Shown here piece after piece: positions 12,001-23,486 of a DNA stretch of 64,000 nucleotides. The position numbers were made by a program, and so were the translations under genes. The notes under the pieces were generated by a model. It ran no database searches and was not told the origin of the DNA. It saw only the letters and a program-made list of their open reading frames with translations. Position 1 is the stretch's first letter; each line of letters starts with the position of its first letter. The DNA comes from Mesodorylaimus sp. YZB2_4 (taxonomy: Eukaryota; Nematoda; Enoplea; Dorylaimida; Dorylaimidae), in the NCBI GenBank assembly GCA_030248295.1, contig JASANH010000938.1:372001-436000 (forward strand). The letters are read 5' to 3'.

Positions 12001-15000
12001 GTATCAAGAGTTCGAGGTACGTTCCCTGAATGTAGTGTCAGCAAGGTCAGAGAACTGTGGTGTTTCTTTTTTAGAAACAATATCATCAAGCTAAGATCAG
12101 CTTGACCGAAAGAGCGAGCAAAATGGCGGCCGTGGTGTCGAGGTTAGAGCGAGACATGCAGCTTCTTTGTGTGACGGGCGTGGAGGACAGCCTTCAGCGA
12201 GATGTGCGCGTAACGCTGGAGATGTTAAGGAATGCGGGGATCAAGGTATGGCAGGATTGCGACTAAGTATAGCTGGGCGTGCCAGTGTGGGAATTTCAGG
12301 TTTGGATGTTAACGGGCGATAAATTGGAGACGGCCATTTGCATTGCCAAGTCATCGGGTCTGTTCAGTCGAAACCAAAACATACACGTTTTCAATCAAGT
12401 GACGAACCGGTCCGACGCGCACGCACAATTGAACGCCTTACGGAGAAAAGCTGATAGCGCCATGGTTATTACTGGAGATTCGCTAAAGGTAGGTGAAAGT
12501 TGGGTTGGGCATACCCTACCAATTTACATGGGTCTTATTTCCTAGGTTTGCCTACAAGATTATGAGGAAGAGTTCGCCGAGCTTGCTTCCGGATGTCCTG
12601 CTGTGGTGTGCTGCCGCTGCTCGCCTGAACAAGTAAGTCGCTGGTTCGCTTGTCTATCGCGGAGCATAATTCTGGTTGCTTTTAGAAAGCTCAAATTGTC
12701 AATATGTTGAAGAAGTATCACCGTCCATTGCGTGTGGCTGCGATTGGAGATGGTGGAAACGATGTTAGCATGATTCAGGTACCTTCATCCTCGCCATTTC
12801 GAAGCCCAGTCTAGAAACTGATGGTTTGCTGTTTCAGGCTGCTGATGCTGGCATTGGAATTGTGGGAAAGGTAAGAACCGAGAAGTTGGCGCAGGATAAA
12901 ATTTGGATTGCTTGTTATTGTTTTAGGAAGGAATGCAGGCTTCGTTGGCAGCAGACTTTTCAATAACGCAATTCAGTCATCTGCTGCGATTGCTGCTCGT
13001 TCACGGCCGTCACTGCTATAAGCGTTCCTGCGCACTGGCCCAGTTCGTCATACATCGCGGCCTTATCATATCAACGATGCAGGCCGTGTTCTCGTGTGTA
13101 TTTTATTTCGTCTCCGTTTCGCTCTATCCTGGAACTTTGATGGTTTTGTAAGTCCTCTTTTTTCGATCTGCGGTAATGTTAGGCATGGTTCTGGGGATAA
13201 ACGAGTTGATCGAGACCTGATGTGTCGTGGGCGCATGCGTAACAGGAGTCCGTGACACCTAGTCGATCTCCTGCATCGAAGCCTGGGCATGTATCAGAGG
13301 GTGGTGGCTATTAAGAACTTATGCTGCGCATAAAGAGAGCAGAAGCCAAAAGTTGAGTGGCTTTAATAGTCAATGACTGGTGAGACATCAATTAAGTATG
13401 CCGTAAGCCTAAAAGTAGGTTGCTGACTCTGTCAGGGTTACACATGGCAGTGGACAGAGAACTAAAGGTCTTTCCAAAGCGCCATACATGTCTCCTGTGT
13501 TTCAGGTATTCAACTATTTACACGAGTTTTCCCGTTTTCTCGTTGGTCATGGATCGTGATATCAAGGACGCAGTCGCCCTAACCTATCCGGAACTGTATA
13601 AAGAACTTTTCAAAGTAAGTTTTCCTGCTGATTTGTAGAAGTCGTGGTTCTATTTTGTTTGGCTTCTAGGGTCGTTCATTATCGTACAAGACCTTTTTCA
13701 TTTGGGTTCTGGCCAGTATATACCAAGGTAAGACTCACGAGGGAGGCTTCGACGCAAGTATGGGCAAGGTCGGCTGGGTTAGGGGGGTTTTGAGAAATGG
13801 GGTGGTGCGGGAGGCGAAACTTTTAGAAATTACTGCTTTATACGCCTTTTACGCATTTTCCTGTTATGGAAGCCCTGTTATGATATCCTTCAGTATTTCC
13901 TTGACTTCAATGCCCTTCTTCGAAGCGTTTGACTGATTGTGAGAATAGAAAGCTTCGCATTGGTTCTTTGACTTATTATCATAACTATAATAATTATCGT
14001 TGTTCTCTGACTATTGAGAGCTGAATAAGAAGCACAGCACATTCAAATGCAAGATGATCAAAAGATTTTGCTTGGTGAGTCAAGCTTGTGAGTATACCTA
14101 TTGAGAAGAAAAAGGCGGGACTAGCCCAGGCTAGGCTGGCTTTCCTGTGCTATGACAAAGTCAAGCCTGATCTGATTGCGTGTGAGACAGGTCAGGTTTG
14201 GGTCGAGTCGAGTGAGTGAGTTGTATGACTGTTTACATAGAGTACTGTAGGCTGGCTGGACAATTAGCCTGTGCTTGGAGGCCAGGGCTTGGTCAGTCAG
14301 GTCAGGTCTTGGTCGAGCCCAGATACAATTCGATCGCTTTTGCTTCCTTCCTTTTCTTTCCTCCTGCTGGACCTGAGGTGGGGGGGGGGGTTGAGGATAA
14401 GGGTTCAGTGTACTGGCCAGCCCAACGGGGGGGGGGGGGGGGTTTACCCCGGCTAACCCCCTTGCCCATACTTGCTTCGACTTGTGGTTTTTAAATTGAT
14501 AGTGGGCTGAGGTGCGAAATAGTGGAATGCATTCTGGCTTACGGCGGCTCGTGCAGGATAAAATACAGTAGTCGCTATGTCTTACACGGGGGGGCAAATG
14601 TCCGCTGGATTTTTGGCTGTGGGTTTTCTATTGCCATCCATAGGGGCCTAAAACTGTGCAGGATGCATTCTATAACAATTTGTATTTCGCGCCTCATCTC
14701 GCTATGAAACTAAAAAGCTTACTGTACACCTCGCTTGCTAGTCTGCTGTTGTGTTTTGCGCATACTATGCTTCACTTTGTATTTTAGGAGCAGCAATCAT
14801 GTACTTGGCTTTAGTGCTGTTCGATAGCGACTTCATCCACATCGTATCGATCACGTTTACGGCGCTGATTCTGACCGAGTTGATAATGGTGGCACTAACT
14901 TTGCACAGATGGCATTGGGCCATGATCGTGGCTGAGCTGTTCTCCATCGTCTGTTACGCGGGCTCGCTTTTCGTTTTGAGTGGGCTCTTTGGTAAGTTGA

Positions 15001-15225
15001 TGTGGGTGGGGGGAACGTGGGTAGTGGGTACCAAACCTATCGTGTACTCCCTGGCCCTGGGAACGTGTGTTGATGCCTTGTACATTTGCAGACGTAGAAT
15101 TCGTGAAAACTACGGCATTTTGGTGGAAAACAATCGCGATTACAGTCGTCAGCTGTTTGCCGCTATACATAATCAAGTGTTTGCGGCGTAGGATTTCGCC
15201 GCCGAGTTATACCAAGTTGAATTGA
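9043..15225 (+). CDS. ATP9A: P4-type phospholipid-transporting ATPase, ATP9A/ATP9B (Neo1) class
   Basis: Twenty-six exons encode 1079 residues (human ATP9A 1047): 9043-9233, 9288-9546, 9602-9720, 9772-9820, 9880-10026, 10081-10161, 10219-10275, 10513-10611, 10665-10754, 10818-10888, 10949-11114, 11168-11224, 11292-11378, 11438-11728, 11782-11874, 11933-12016, 12075-12245, 12300-12488, 12546-12632, 12686-12778, 12838-12870, 12927-13147, 13506-13614, 13670-13727, 14788-14991, 15092-15225. Landmarks in order: NQKYNIFTF-like N-terminus, [10 protein letters not shown] actuator loop, the phosphorylated Asp in DKTGTLT (about residue 433), the P4 hallmark [16 protein letters not shown], and GDGGNDVSM. 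The C-terminal membrane part ends in [13 protein letters not shown] as in ATP9. The family flips phospholipids in Golgi and endosomal membranes and works without a CDC50 partner. The frame is intact; only the first coding exon is uncertain. Confidence 0.93.
10325..10420 (+). repeat. tRNA-derived SINE in ATP9 intron 7
   Basis: This intron is 237 bases against about 55 for its neighbours. It holds a Pol III-like A box (TGGCGTAGCTGG, 10336-10347) and B box (GGTTCAACTCC, 10390-10400) at tRNA-like spacing, then a GGGCGAAAAATGATT tail. The acceptor and T stems do not pair properly, so it is not a working tRNA gene. A related copy lies on the minus strand near 23.7 kb. Calling it a SINE is inference from the box layout and the second copy. 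Confidence 0.6.
13749..14480. mobile_element. Inverted-repeat element in ATP9 intron 24
   Basis: The 1060-base intron is flanked internally by 21-base inverted arms, 13749-13769 and 14460-14480, that match at 20 of 21 positions (TCGAMGCAAGTATGGGCAAGG). Inside are two long G-runs (14380-14390, 14427-14442) and short direct repeats of a GTCAGGTYTGGTCGAG-like motif. No transposase frame was seen. The layout suggests a non-autonomous DNA transposon or foldback element. Its target-site duplication is not clear to me. Confidence 0.5.
14427..14442 (+). repeat. G16 homopolymer in ATP9 intron 24
   Basis: Sixteen consecutive G residues. A second run of eleven lies at 14380-14390 in the same intron, both on the coding strand. 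Confidence 0.9.
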
Positions 15226-15626
15226 CCGCGTGCTTTTTGATATACATTTTGTGATTCCTTTTTCGGTGTATATTCTTAACGTTTAATTGGATGTTCTGCT
15301 TTCGGGATAATAAGGATAAACTAGCCTGTCATGAGCCCATGCGATAATTCTTGTCTATCTAGGAATTTGAAATACTGTAGATTGCCGCCAATTTTGAAAG
15401 ATCCTGGATTCTGTTATAAGCCTAGTGTGCGCGACATTGCATCAGCAGCGCAGCTGGGAGGGGAAGAAAACAAAACCAATCCAATCGACGAGTCGGTGTG
15501 TCGAAACTCACGTATACTTTATTCTATTCGATAATTTTTTCGTATAAAGTCAGTCCATTTTTCAGAAGACAGTGAGTTTGCGTCGAATTCAAGAATTTAA
15601 TTGTTAAACTAACGAGAGAAGCTAAA
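15226..15626. other. Spacer between ATP9 and eIF2 beta
   Basis: About 400 AT-rich bases holding the ATP9 3' UTR and the eIF2 beta promoter and leader. No ORF or RNA could be supported. Confidence 0.4.
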
Positions 15627-17047
15627 ATGACGGAAGAGGAAGTGGTAAGTCGATCGGTTTTTGCGAAACCCTTGAGGTTTGGACGGAACCAAAATTTTGC
15701 TCAGTGAACTTTGCAAATTGCTTAGAAAGCATAGACCGATGTGTTTCTTTTAGGCTTTTGATCCGACCATGAAGAAGAAAAAGAAAAAGAAAGCGCTCGA
15801 TTTGGATCAGACCGATGGTCAAGGAAAGAAGGACGACAAGACCGAGGCGACTGAAAATGTTGAACAGCCCGATGTCGATAGCGGAGTAGCCCTTGAGCCA
15901 GATTTTGGTAAAAAGAAAAAGAAGAAGCCGAAACCCATCGAAGAAGTAAGCAGGTGCCAATTTTTTTTTTAGGGGATTATTCGACTTTGAGATCGACAGT
16001 GTGTGTGCACCTATATTTGCATTTTGTAGGATAAACCGACCGAAGTGGAAGGTGGAGTCACCGCGGCTGACCAGGGTATGTGTACTTATTGTTCGATCCA
16101 GTGTGTTGGGTCCAAGTCACGCGGATTTTTCTCCTCTTCAGGCACGGCTGATGCAGCTTGGCCCGACTATTCATACGAAGAGGTAGGCCCAAATTTTTGT
16201 GGATGATGTAAGAGTTGGCAAAAATTTAACATTTACTTCTTCGTAGTTGTTAACTCGCGTATTCAACATTATGCGTGAGAAGAATCCGGATGTTGCCACT
16301 GGTGAGAAAAAGAAATTCAAGCTCAGTCCTCCACAAGTCGGCCGCGCTGGCTCCAAGAAGACGGCTTTCGCTAACTTCGCTGAAATCTGCAAGCAGTGAG
16401 TATTTTCTATAATTTGGATGGGGCAAGAACGAAATGATACGAGATTTCGACAAGAAGTTGTAGTATTCTATTAGTTTACATTATGTTTCAGTGAAAAGCT
16501 TACATTCTTTTCAGGTTGAAACGGACGCCAAAGCATTTACTAGCTTTTCTGTTGGCCGAGTTGGGTACCAGGTGCGTGAGAATATGGCATTTATGTATAC
16601 TGTAGTTTGGGGGGGGGGGCACCAGAGAATTTTCCAAGTCTAACACGTGAGAAAAAATAAATCCCAAGAGTCTAAGTTTGGACAGCGCCATTCTGTTCGG
16701 TTTTTTGAAATTTATCATTGGTTTTTTCAGTGGTTCGGTGGACGGAAATAATCAATTGATTATTAAGGGTCGGTTTCAACAAAAGCATATCGAAAGCGTT
16801 TTGAGGAAATATATTAGTAAGTAACGAGAGTCGCCTTATTAGTGTTTTCTACCACGACATATTTTTAGAGGAATACGTCACGTGTCATACGTGCCACTCA
16901 GCCGAAACTGAGTTGCAAAAGGACACCCGTTTGTTCTTTTTGCAATGTTCCACCTGCGGAAGTCGCTGTTCAGTGGCCGCCATCAAGTCGGGATATCAAG
17001 CCGTTACGACCAGGCGTGCACAAATGAAAGCGGGAACGCAAACCTAA
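15627..17047 (+). CDS. EIF2S2: Translation initiation factor eIF2 subunit beta
   Basis: Eight exons, 15627-15644, 15754-15945, 16030-16075, 16142-16182, 16247-16395, 16515-16571, 16731-16816, 16869-17047, encode 255 residues (human 333). The N-terminus has two lysine blocks ([11 protein letters not shown] and [10 protein letters not shown]); in the family these bind eIF5 and eIF2B epsilon. The central domain contains [16 protein letters not shown] and the [12 protein letters not shown] helix. A C4 zinc ribbon (CHTC ... CSTC) closes the protein. It is the mRNA- and eIF5-contacting subunit of the eIF2 ternary complex in the cytoplasm. Vertebrates and yeast have three lysine blocks, so the short N-terminus here is a real difference or hides an unfound exon. 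Intron 6 has an 11-base G-run. Confidence 0.95.
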
Positions 17048-17342
17048 ATTTATATTCAATTGTGCATAGCGTGCTCGAAATTGATCCTTTTTTGAACAAT
17101 TTGCAAAAGGCGGGATTCACGAGGTCCGGTTGGTCTTTTGCATCTATTTCCTCTTCGCTAATTGGTGTGACGATTTGCTCTGACCTGTTGAATAAGACAT
17201 GGGTAGAAGGACCATCGGTTGAAATGCAAAAGTAATTTTGGATATGAATGCAAAGTCTAGCGCACAGCGCACATACAGCGAAGGTGATCTATGGCTCGGG
17301 CTACATACTGTACGTACAAGACATGACTAGAATCGATGACGA

Positions 17343-18421
17343 TCACTCTGAACTGACCCCGTTAGTGCAACAGTTCTGTTTTGGTGGCTCGCGTTTCAAC
17401 TGGAAATGCTCTGGTTCTGGCGGCGGGTCCGTTCTGCACGTCCGTGCTAGTGTCCTGGCGATATCCTCGAACATGGCGTGCACCCCCTGGCCGCTCTTGC
17501 AACTGACTTTGTACAACTGACGGAACATGTTGCCTCCGTCGGTCATGACGTTCTGATCCCAGAATGAGTCCACGTCCTTCTCGCTCGGTCCCAATTCCTT
17601 GTCGATCAGATCGACCTTGTTGCCGCACAGGAAAATCTTGGCGTGTTCTGCACTGGCCAGCACTTCGAGCAGGTGCTGAGAGAGGGCGTTGAACGAATCC
17701 AATGCATCATAGGAGAATACCAAAATAGCGCCATCAGCGTACTTGAAATAAGAACTGGTCACAGTCGCGACGCGCTCCAAACCGCCAGTGTCCCAAAGTT
17801 GGAGCTGAAACGAAATGATGCCGAAAATGAACTGCCGTCAATTAGGAAAACTAAATACTTTTTGAAGAGTAATTTAAAATCATACATTTAATTTTTTGGG
17901 CTGACTCAATCAAATAAATAAATAAATCTGTCTCAAAACTATGATCAAATTCAGAAATTTCGAACTAAAACAAATCCAACGTTTTTGAGAAATCCAAAAT
18001 TTCACGGTCACCAAAATAGTATAGAACTTAAACCAAGGGTTTTTCAAAACAAAAGGGACCAAAGTGGAACATTTTTACAGAGGAAAATTTAAAAGCAATA
18101 TTTCGTTGAAAAATAAAAAGAAATAATCACAAAAACCCCAAAAATATTTTCTTTTCATCCAATCTCTAAACCAAAATAAGATAAACCTGATAATTTTTAA
18201 ACTTCTTATCAACAGCATATCAAAAAATCCTCATTTCTTACCGCGATTTCCTTTCCTTCCACGCGATACGTTTTATCGTGATGATCGAATCCCAAAGTTG
18301 AACTGCGGCCCCCATTTTCGACGAAAGTATCGTAAACGAATCGACGAAATAAAGAACTTTTTCCCACGCCGAAATCCCCACATAAAACAACTTTCAAGGA
18401 CGGCTTCGTTGTGGCAGCCAT
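17343..18421 (-). CDS. Rab-like small GTPase
   Basis: Two exons, 18421-18242 and 17804-17343, give 213 residues. G1 is GDFGVGKSS (residues about 15-23), G3 is WDTGGLE where most Rabs have WDTAGQE, G4 is NKVD in LCGNKVDL, and G5 is SCKSG in place of SAK. The Gln-to-Leu change next to the catalytic region resembles GTPase-poor variants, so hydrolysis may be slow; that is inference. Two adjacent cysteines (NCC) occur near the C-terminus but are followed by TNGVSSE, so prenylation at a terminal CC is not obvious. I chose the ATG at 18421 because the frame upstream looks non-coding. The exact Rab subfamily is not clear. It converges with eIF2 beta and sits 276 bases downstream of KAT8 on the same strand. 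Confidence 0.8.
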
Positions 18422-18697
18422 TTTTGTACTCGCTGTATACAAACCAAAAAAGGAGATCCCCTTTGATTGGTCACGCGATGTTACAGTAGGACGATTACAG
18501 TGGCGTACACACGAAACGCCTAGCACAACTTCGGCCAAGTTGAGATTCAGGTCAGATTTGAAACGAAGATAGGGGAGACAGAGTAACTCGTTTCCCCAAA
18601 AAACCGATAGCACTTCAGAGAAGAAGCTTGTTACTGGCTAAAATGGAATCCACCTTATTGACAGACGCGGGCACGCTATGTACATGCAGGAGATCAG

Positions 18698-20894
<2,197 letters not shown>

Positions 20895-21199
20895 ACTAGC
20901 AGACAGAGTCATCAACAACTAATTCCTTCTGATCCTTCGATATCTCAAGAAAAGGAAAACTGTCGACGAATCGACGAAGGAAAGAAGCTCCAGCAGACAA
21001 CGCCGAGCGCACACTTGACACACAAGCAGAAAGTGTGATAGGCAGAAAATGCGCCAACTCAAATAAGGAAGAGTGAATACGTAGGTGGAATGGTAACATT
21101 TTCTCTCGAGGCACCTACTGTATATTCACCCGACTAGATGCACAGGTCGGCGTGACCCGCTGGACTAGGCTTCAGACTCAATTCAGCGGGGCCGCTGAA

Positions 21200-22032
21200 G
21201 TGGCCAATACGCTGGGGAGGGCCGAACGAACCGCCGAACCCTGAAAATATACTGGTTGGGCAGAATGTGGTATGGGGCCATCCATGAAAGATGCCCACCA
21301 AAAAACGGGTTTTTTCACTCCCCCTCCCCCTGTCTACCTTTAGTCTACTTAAGCGGCCCCCCCCCCCCCCCCCATGGCAAATTGGTATTGGATGCCGTTT
21401 TAGATGCAAGTCAGTTCTGCTGAGTTTTTTGGAGTGTTCATAGACAGGAACAGCGAGAAAACAGGCTTGCAAGGGGGCAGGTTAGTGAGGACGTAGTGTC
21501 AAAGACGTCACCCCATTTACAGTAAATCTCATTTCTTGAAGCGGATCAGCCACATCGAGATCAGGGCCCACGCCGAGGGTTTGATCAGTCGACGGTGGCA
21601 TTCTCAGCATCATCTCTGGCATCCCAACGACGGAGCAAATAAACGCATTTATTTAATGTAACCCAGTGGAACACCGCGAGTGGGGGACAGTAATCGATCC
21701 CCCTGGCTGCCAGGTCTGACGGAACCGGCTAATGCAGCCGAACCAAACTGGACCAGACCAGGACTGAACCAGGATATAAATAAACCAGTTATCCTGCCGC
21801 TAGTCAGGATGAGCTAGACATGTTGGAGCAGCTCAGCAGCTTGTTCGATTGCAGTGAAGATCAAGAGACACCAGCAATAATTCTTAGTTTATGAATGTTC
21901 TTTCACCAGGGGCTTTTAACTAAACTTTCCTTCTTTTTGCACTGTCAGTCAGAGTGAAATACCGTACCACGTTCCGCCCAAGCAGTATATTTTCAGGGCT
22001 CGGCGGCCCCGCCCTCCTCAGCGTATTGGCCA
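21200..22032. repeat. Inverted repeat with about 73-base arms
   Basis: 21200-21272 and the reverse complement of 21961-22032 align through GGCCAATACGCTG, GAGGGC, CCCTGAAAATATACTG and TTGGGC with scattered mismatches. A gap of about 40 bases in one arm lies just outside. Translated in one frame, the copies share PENILxGxNVV (PENILVGQNVV and PENILLGRNVV), which hints that both come from a coding part of a mobile element. No full element or transposase is visible. Confidence 0.6.
21357..21373. repeat. C17 homopolymer
   Basis: Seventeen consecutive C residues between the arms of the inverted repeat. It is the only long run of this type in the window that is outside an intron. Confidence 0.9.
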
Positions 22033-22338
22033 GTTCGCCGACCTGTGCGCCTACCCAGGTCACCATACCTGAAATGTCGCGAGCATGTAATTGTATTGAC
22101 AGAAAGTCATCAACCACAAAAATTCAATCGAACGAGAATTACTGCATATCGAAAAAACCAGTCACCAGGTTTCCAGAAGTCTCAATGACTGCCGATTGCA
22201 GCAACCATACAGCCCCCTGTCTTTTACAATCTGTTTTAGATTCCCTTCATCACATCCACTGGCAGCCATTGCACGAACACTAGATCACGTTCAGAAAAGG
22301 GCACTATCGAAGATTCCATTCGCAAATCACATTTCTGG

Positions 22339-22800
22339 TCACATATCGGTTGGAGCGGCCTCGTCGGTCTCACCAGCCATGGGAGCTTCTACGACCAGGA
22401 GGTCATCGTTGGGATCCCAGCCGGCCCTCAAGTTGTCCGCATCCACGCCGTCGGGCAGTTCGTGTTCGTAGTTGATCTGACGAGACACTTGCACGCCGCC
22501 CGTCGTCTGCATTTTCGTCCCTTCGATCACCAACCTCAAAACGTGTCCTGCTGTCGAGGGCAGTGCTCCCAAACTGGCCCGCACAACTTACCGATTCTCC
22601 TCGAGCATGACCTTGACGCGGACGTCGCGCGGTCCGAAGTACTCGCCGCAGTCCAACGACAGCTTGAACTGATCGCCTGAAAAATAAACGGCGTCACTGC
22701 CCTGCCAGCACACACACCGCCATGGCTTACCGTCGCTCAAATCGTTGACTCGAAACACGTCGGCAAAGTCCATCGACTGCTTTCCCGACTGGGTGGCCAT
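22339..22800 (-). CDS. Very short small heat-shock protein (alpha-crystallin domain)
   Basis: Exons 22800-22731, 22676-22592 and 22534-22339 give 116 residues, much shorter than the 150-210 usual in the family. The alpha-crystallin core reads DQFKLSLDCGEYFGP, VRVKVMLEENRLVIEGTKM, then YEHELPDGVDADNLR and LLVVEAPM, matching the beta-strand order of sHSPs. Between exons 2 and 3 the frame is stopped by TAA. A 57-base intron with GTAAGT donor and TTTTGAG acceptor removes it and joins ENR to LVIEG exactly as family alignments expect. N- and C-terminal arms are minimal; I see no clear IxI/V tail motif, which in other sHSPs drives large oligomers. It probably acts as a small, weakly oligomeric cytosolic chaperone (inference). 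An upstream exon cannot be excluded because an acceptor-like ATCACAG sits just before the ATG. Confidence 0.75.
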
Positions 22801-23115
22801 CTGTGATATGCTCGAGTAAGCAGAAGGATGAGGACCCAAACGACCAGCAGCAGTGCACTGCCCCCAGATTGGGAGCAGGCAAGGAGGCACCAACATTGAC
22901 TTTACACCCGTTGCACAACTTGGTTTGCTTTCTGCTGGATTTGCCTGGCTGTTCTTATTTTTCCGAGACAGTGGCATCACGGAATCAAAAAATAGCATCA
23001 TTTGACTCGACAGATCATATGCACAAAACCATAGATTCGCAAGAGTGACGTTCAGTAAGGAAAAGAACAGGACATGGCACGAAGACAGCAAGCATCACCT
23101 TGATCTTGGGATTCA

Positions 23116-23486
23116 CTAGGCACGAGTCGAGGCGACTTTTCTCAGCTGCTGTCCGAGTTTTGGTCCTTGACTGGCCGATTTCTTGCCACTGAGGGCATCG
23201 TCGCCCCCGACTATTCTGTAGCCGCTGCTCTTCGACGAACCTTTTTGTTGCTCGGCTCGAAGTCGTCTTTGGAGCCCATCATGCTCCGATACGCTTTGTC
23301 GTTTGGTTTCACACCGACTTTGGTTTACGCCCACCGATTTTTGCCTCCGCAGCAGCCGCACGCAAACATGGCCAAAGTCATCATGCCGCCTGTGGTCGTC
23401 AACACCAACACTGAGAAGGCGAGCAGGCTCGACTGCAGATCGGTCGTATCCCCATTTGGAATTGCTGCCATGACCAAAGGCGACAT
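23116..23486 (-). CDS. Possible small single-pass membrane protein, uncertain
   Basis: The ATG at 23486 opens a frame with a strong hydrophobic stretch (SSLLAFSVLVLTTTGG, then MMTLAMFACGCC) at residues 19-46, ending in TAA after 53 codons. A 41-base intron (23294-23334, GTGGGC...AAAG) would join it to the long open frame below and give 109 residues. The result is a short outside part, one membrane helix, paired cysteines that could be palmitoylated, and a basic, Ser-rich tail. The intron is shorter than others here and its sites are weak. I do not recognise the protein. It may be spurious. Confidence 0.3.

Larger units (their letters stand above)
20895..22338. other. Repeat-bearing intergenic region
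   Basis: No supported gene. It contains the KAT8 promoter side, two arms of a large inverted repeat (21200-21272 and 21961-22032) and a C17 run at 21357-21373. A stretch near 21640-21690 carries an AATAAA and looks like the end of a decayed retroelement, though that is weak. Confidence 0.45.

Noticed and set aside
18422-18613. 64-residue N-terminal extension of the Rab-like GTPase
   Set aside because: The sequence is not Rab-like and the Met at 18421 places the P-loop at the usual position.
21600-21700. LTR end plus primer-binding site (TGGAACACCGCGAGTGGGG after an AATAAA)
   Set aside because: The TGG-start resembles a primer-binding site but I cannot match it to a tRNA 3' end, find the partner LTR, or see any gag/pol sequence.
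22535-22591. 18-base ultra-short intron in the small heat-shock protein
   Set aside because: An in-frame 18-base option exists, but the 57-base intron fits the normal size here and joins the alpha-crystallin strands without extra residues.
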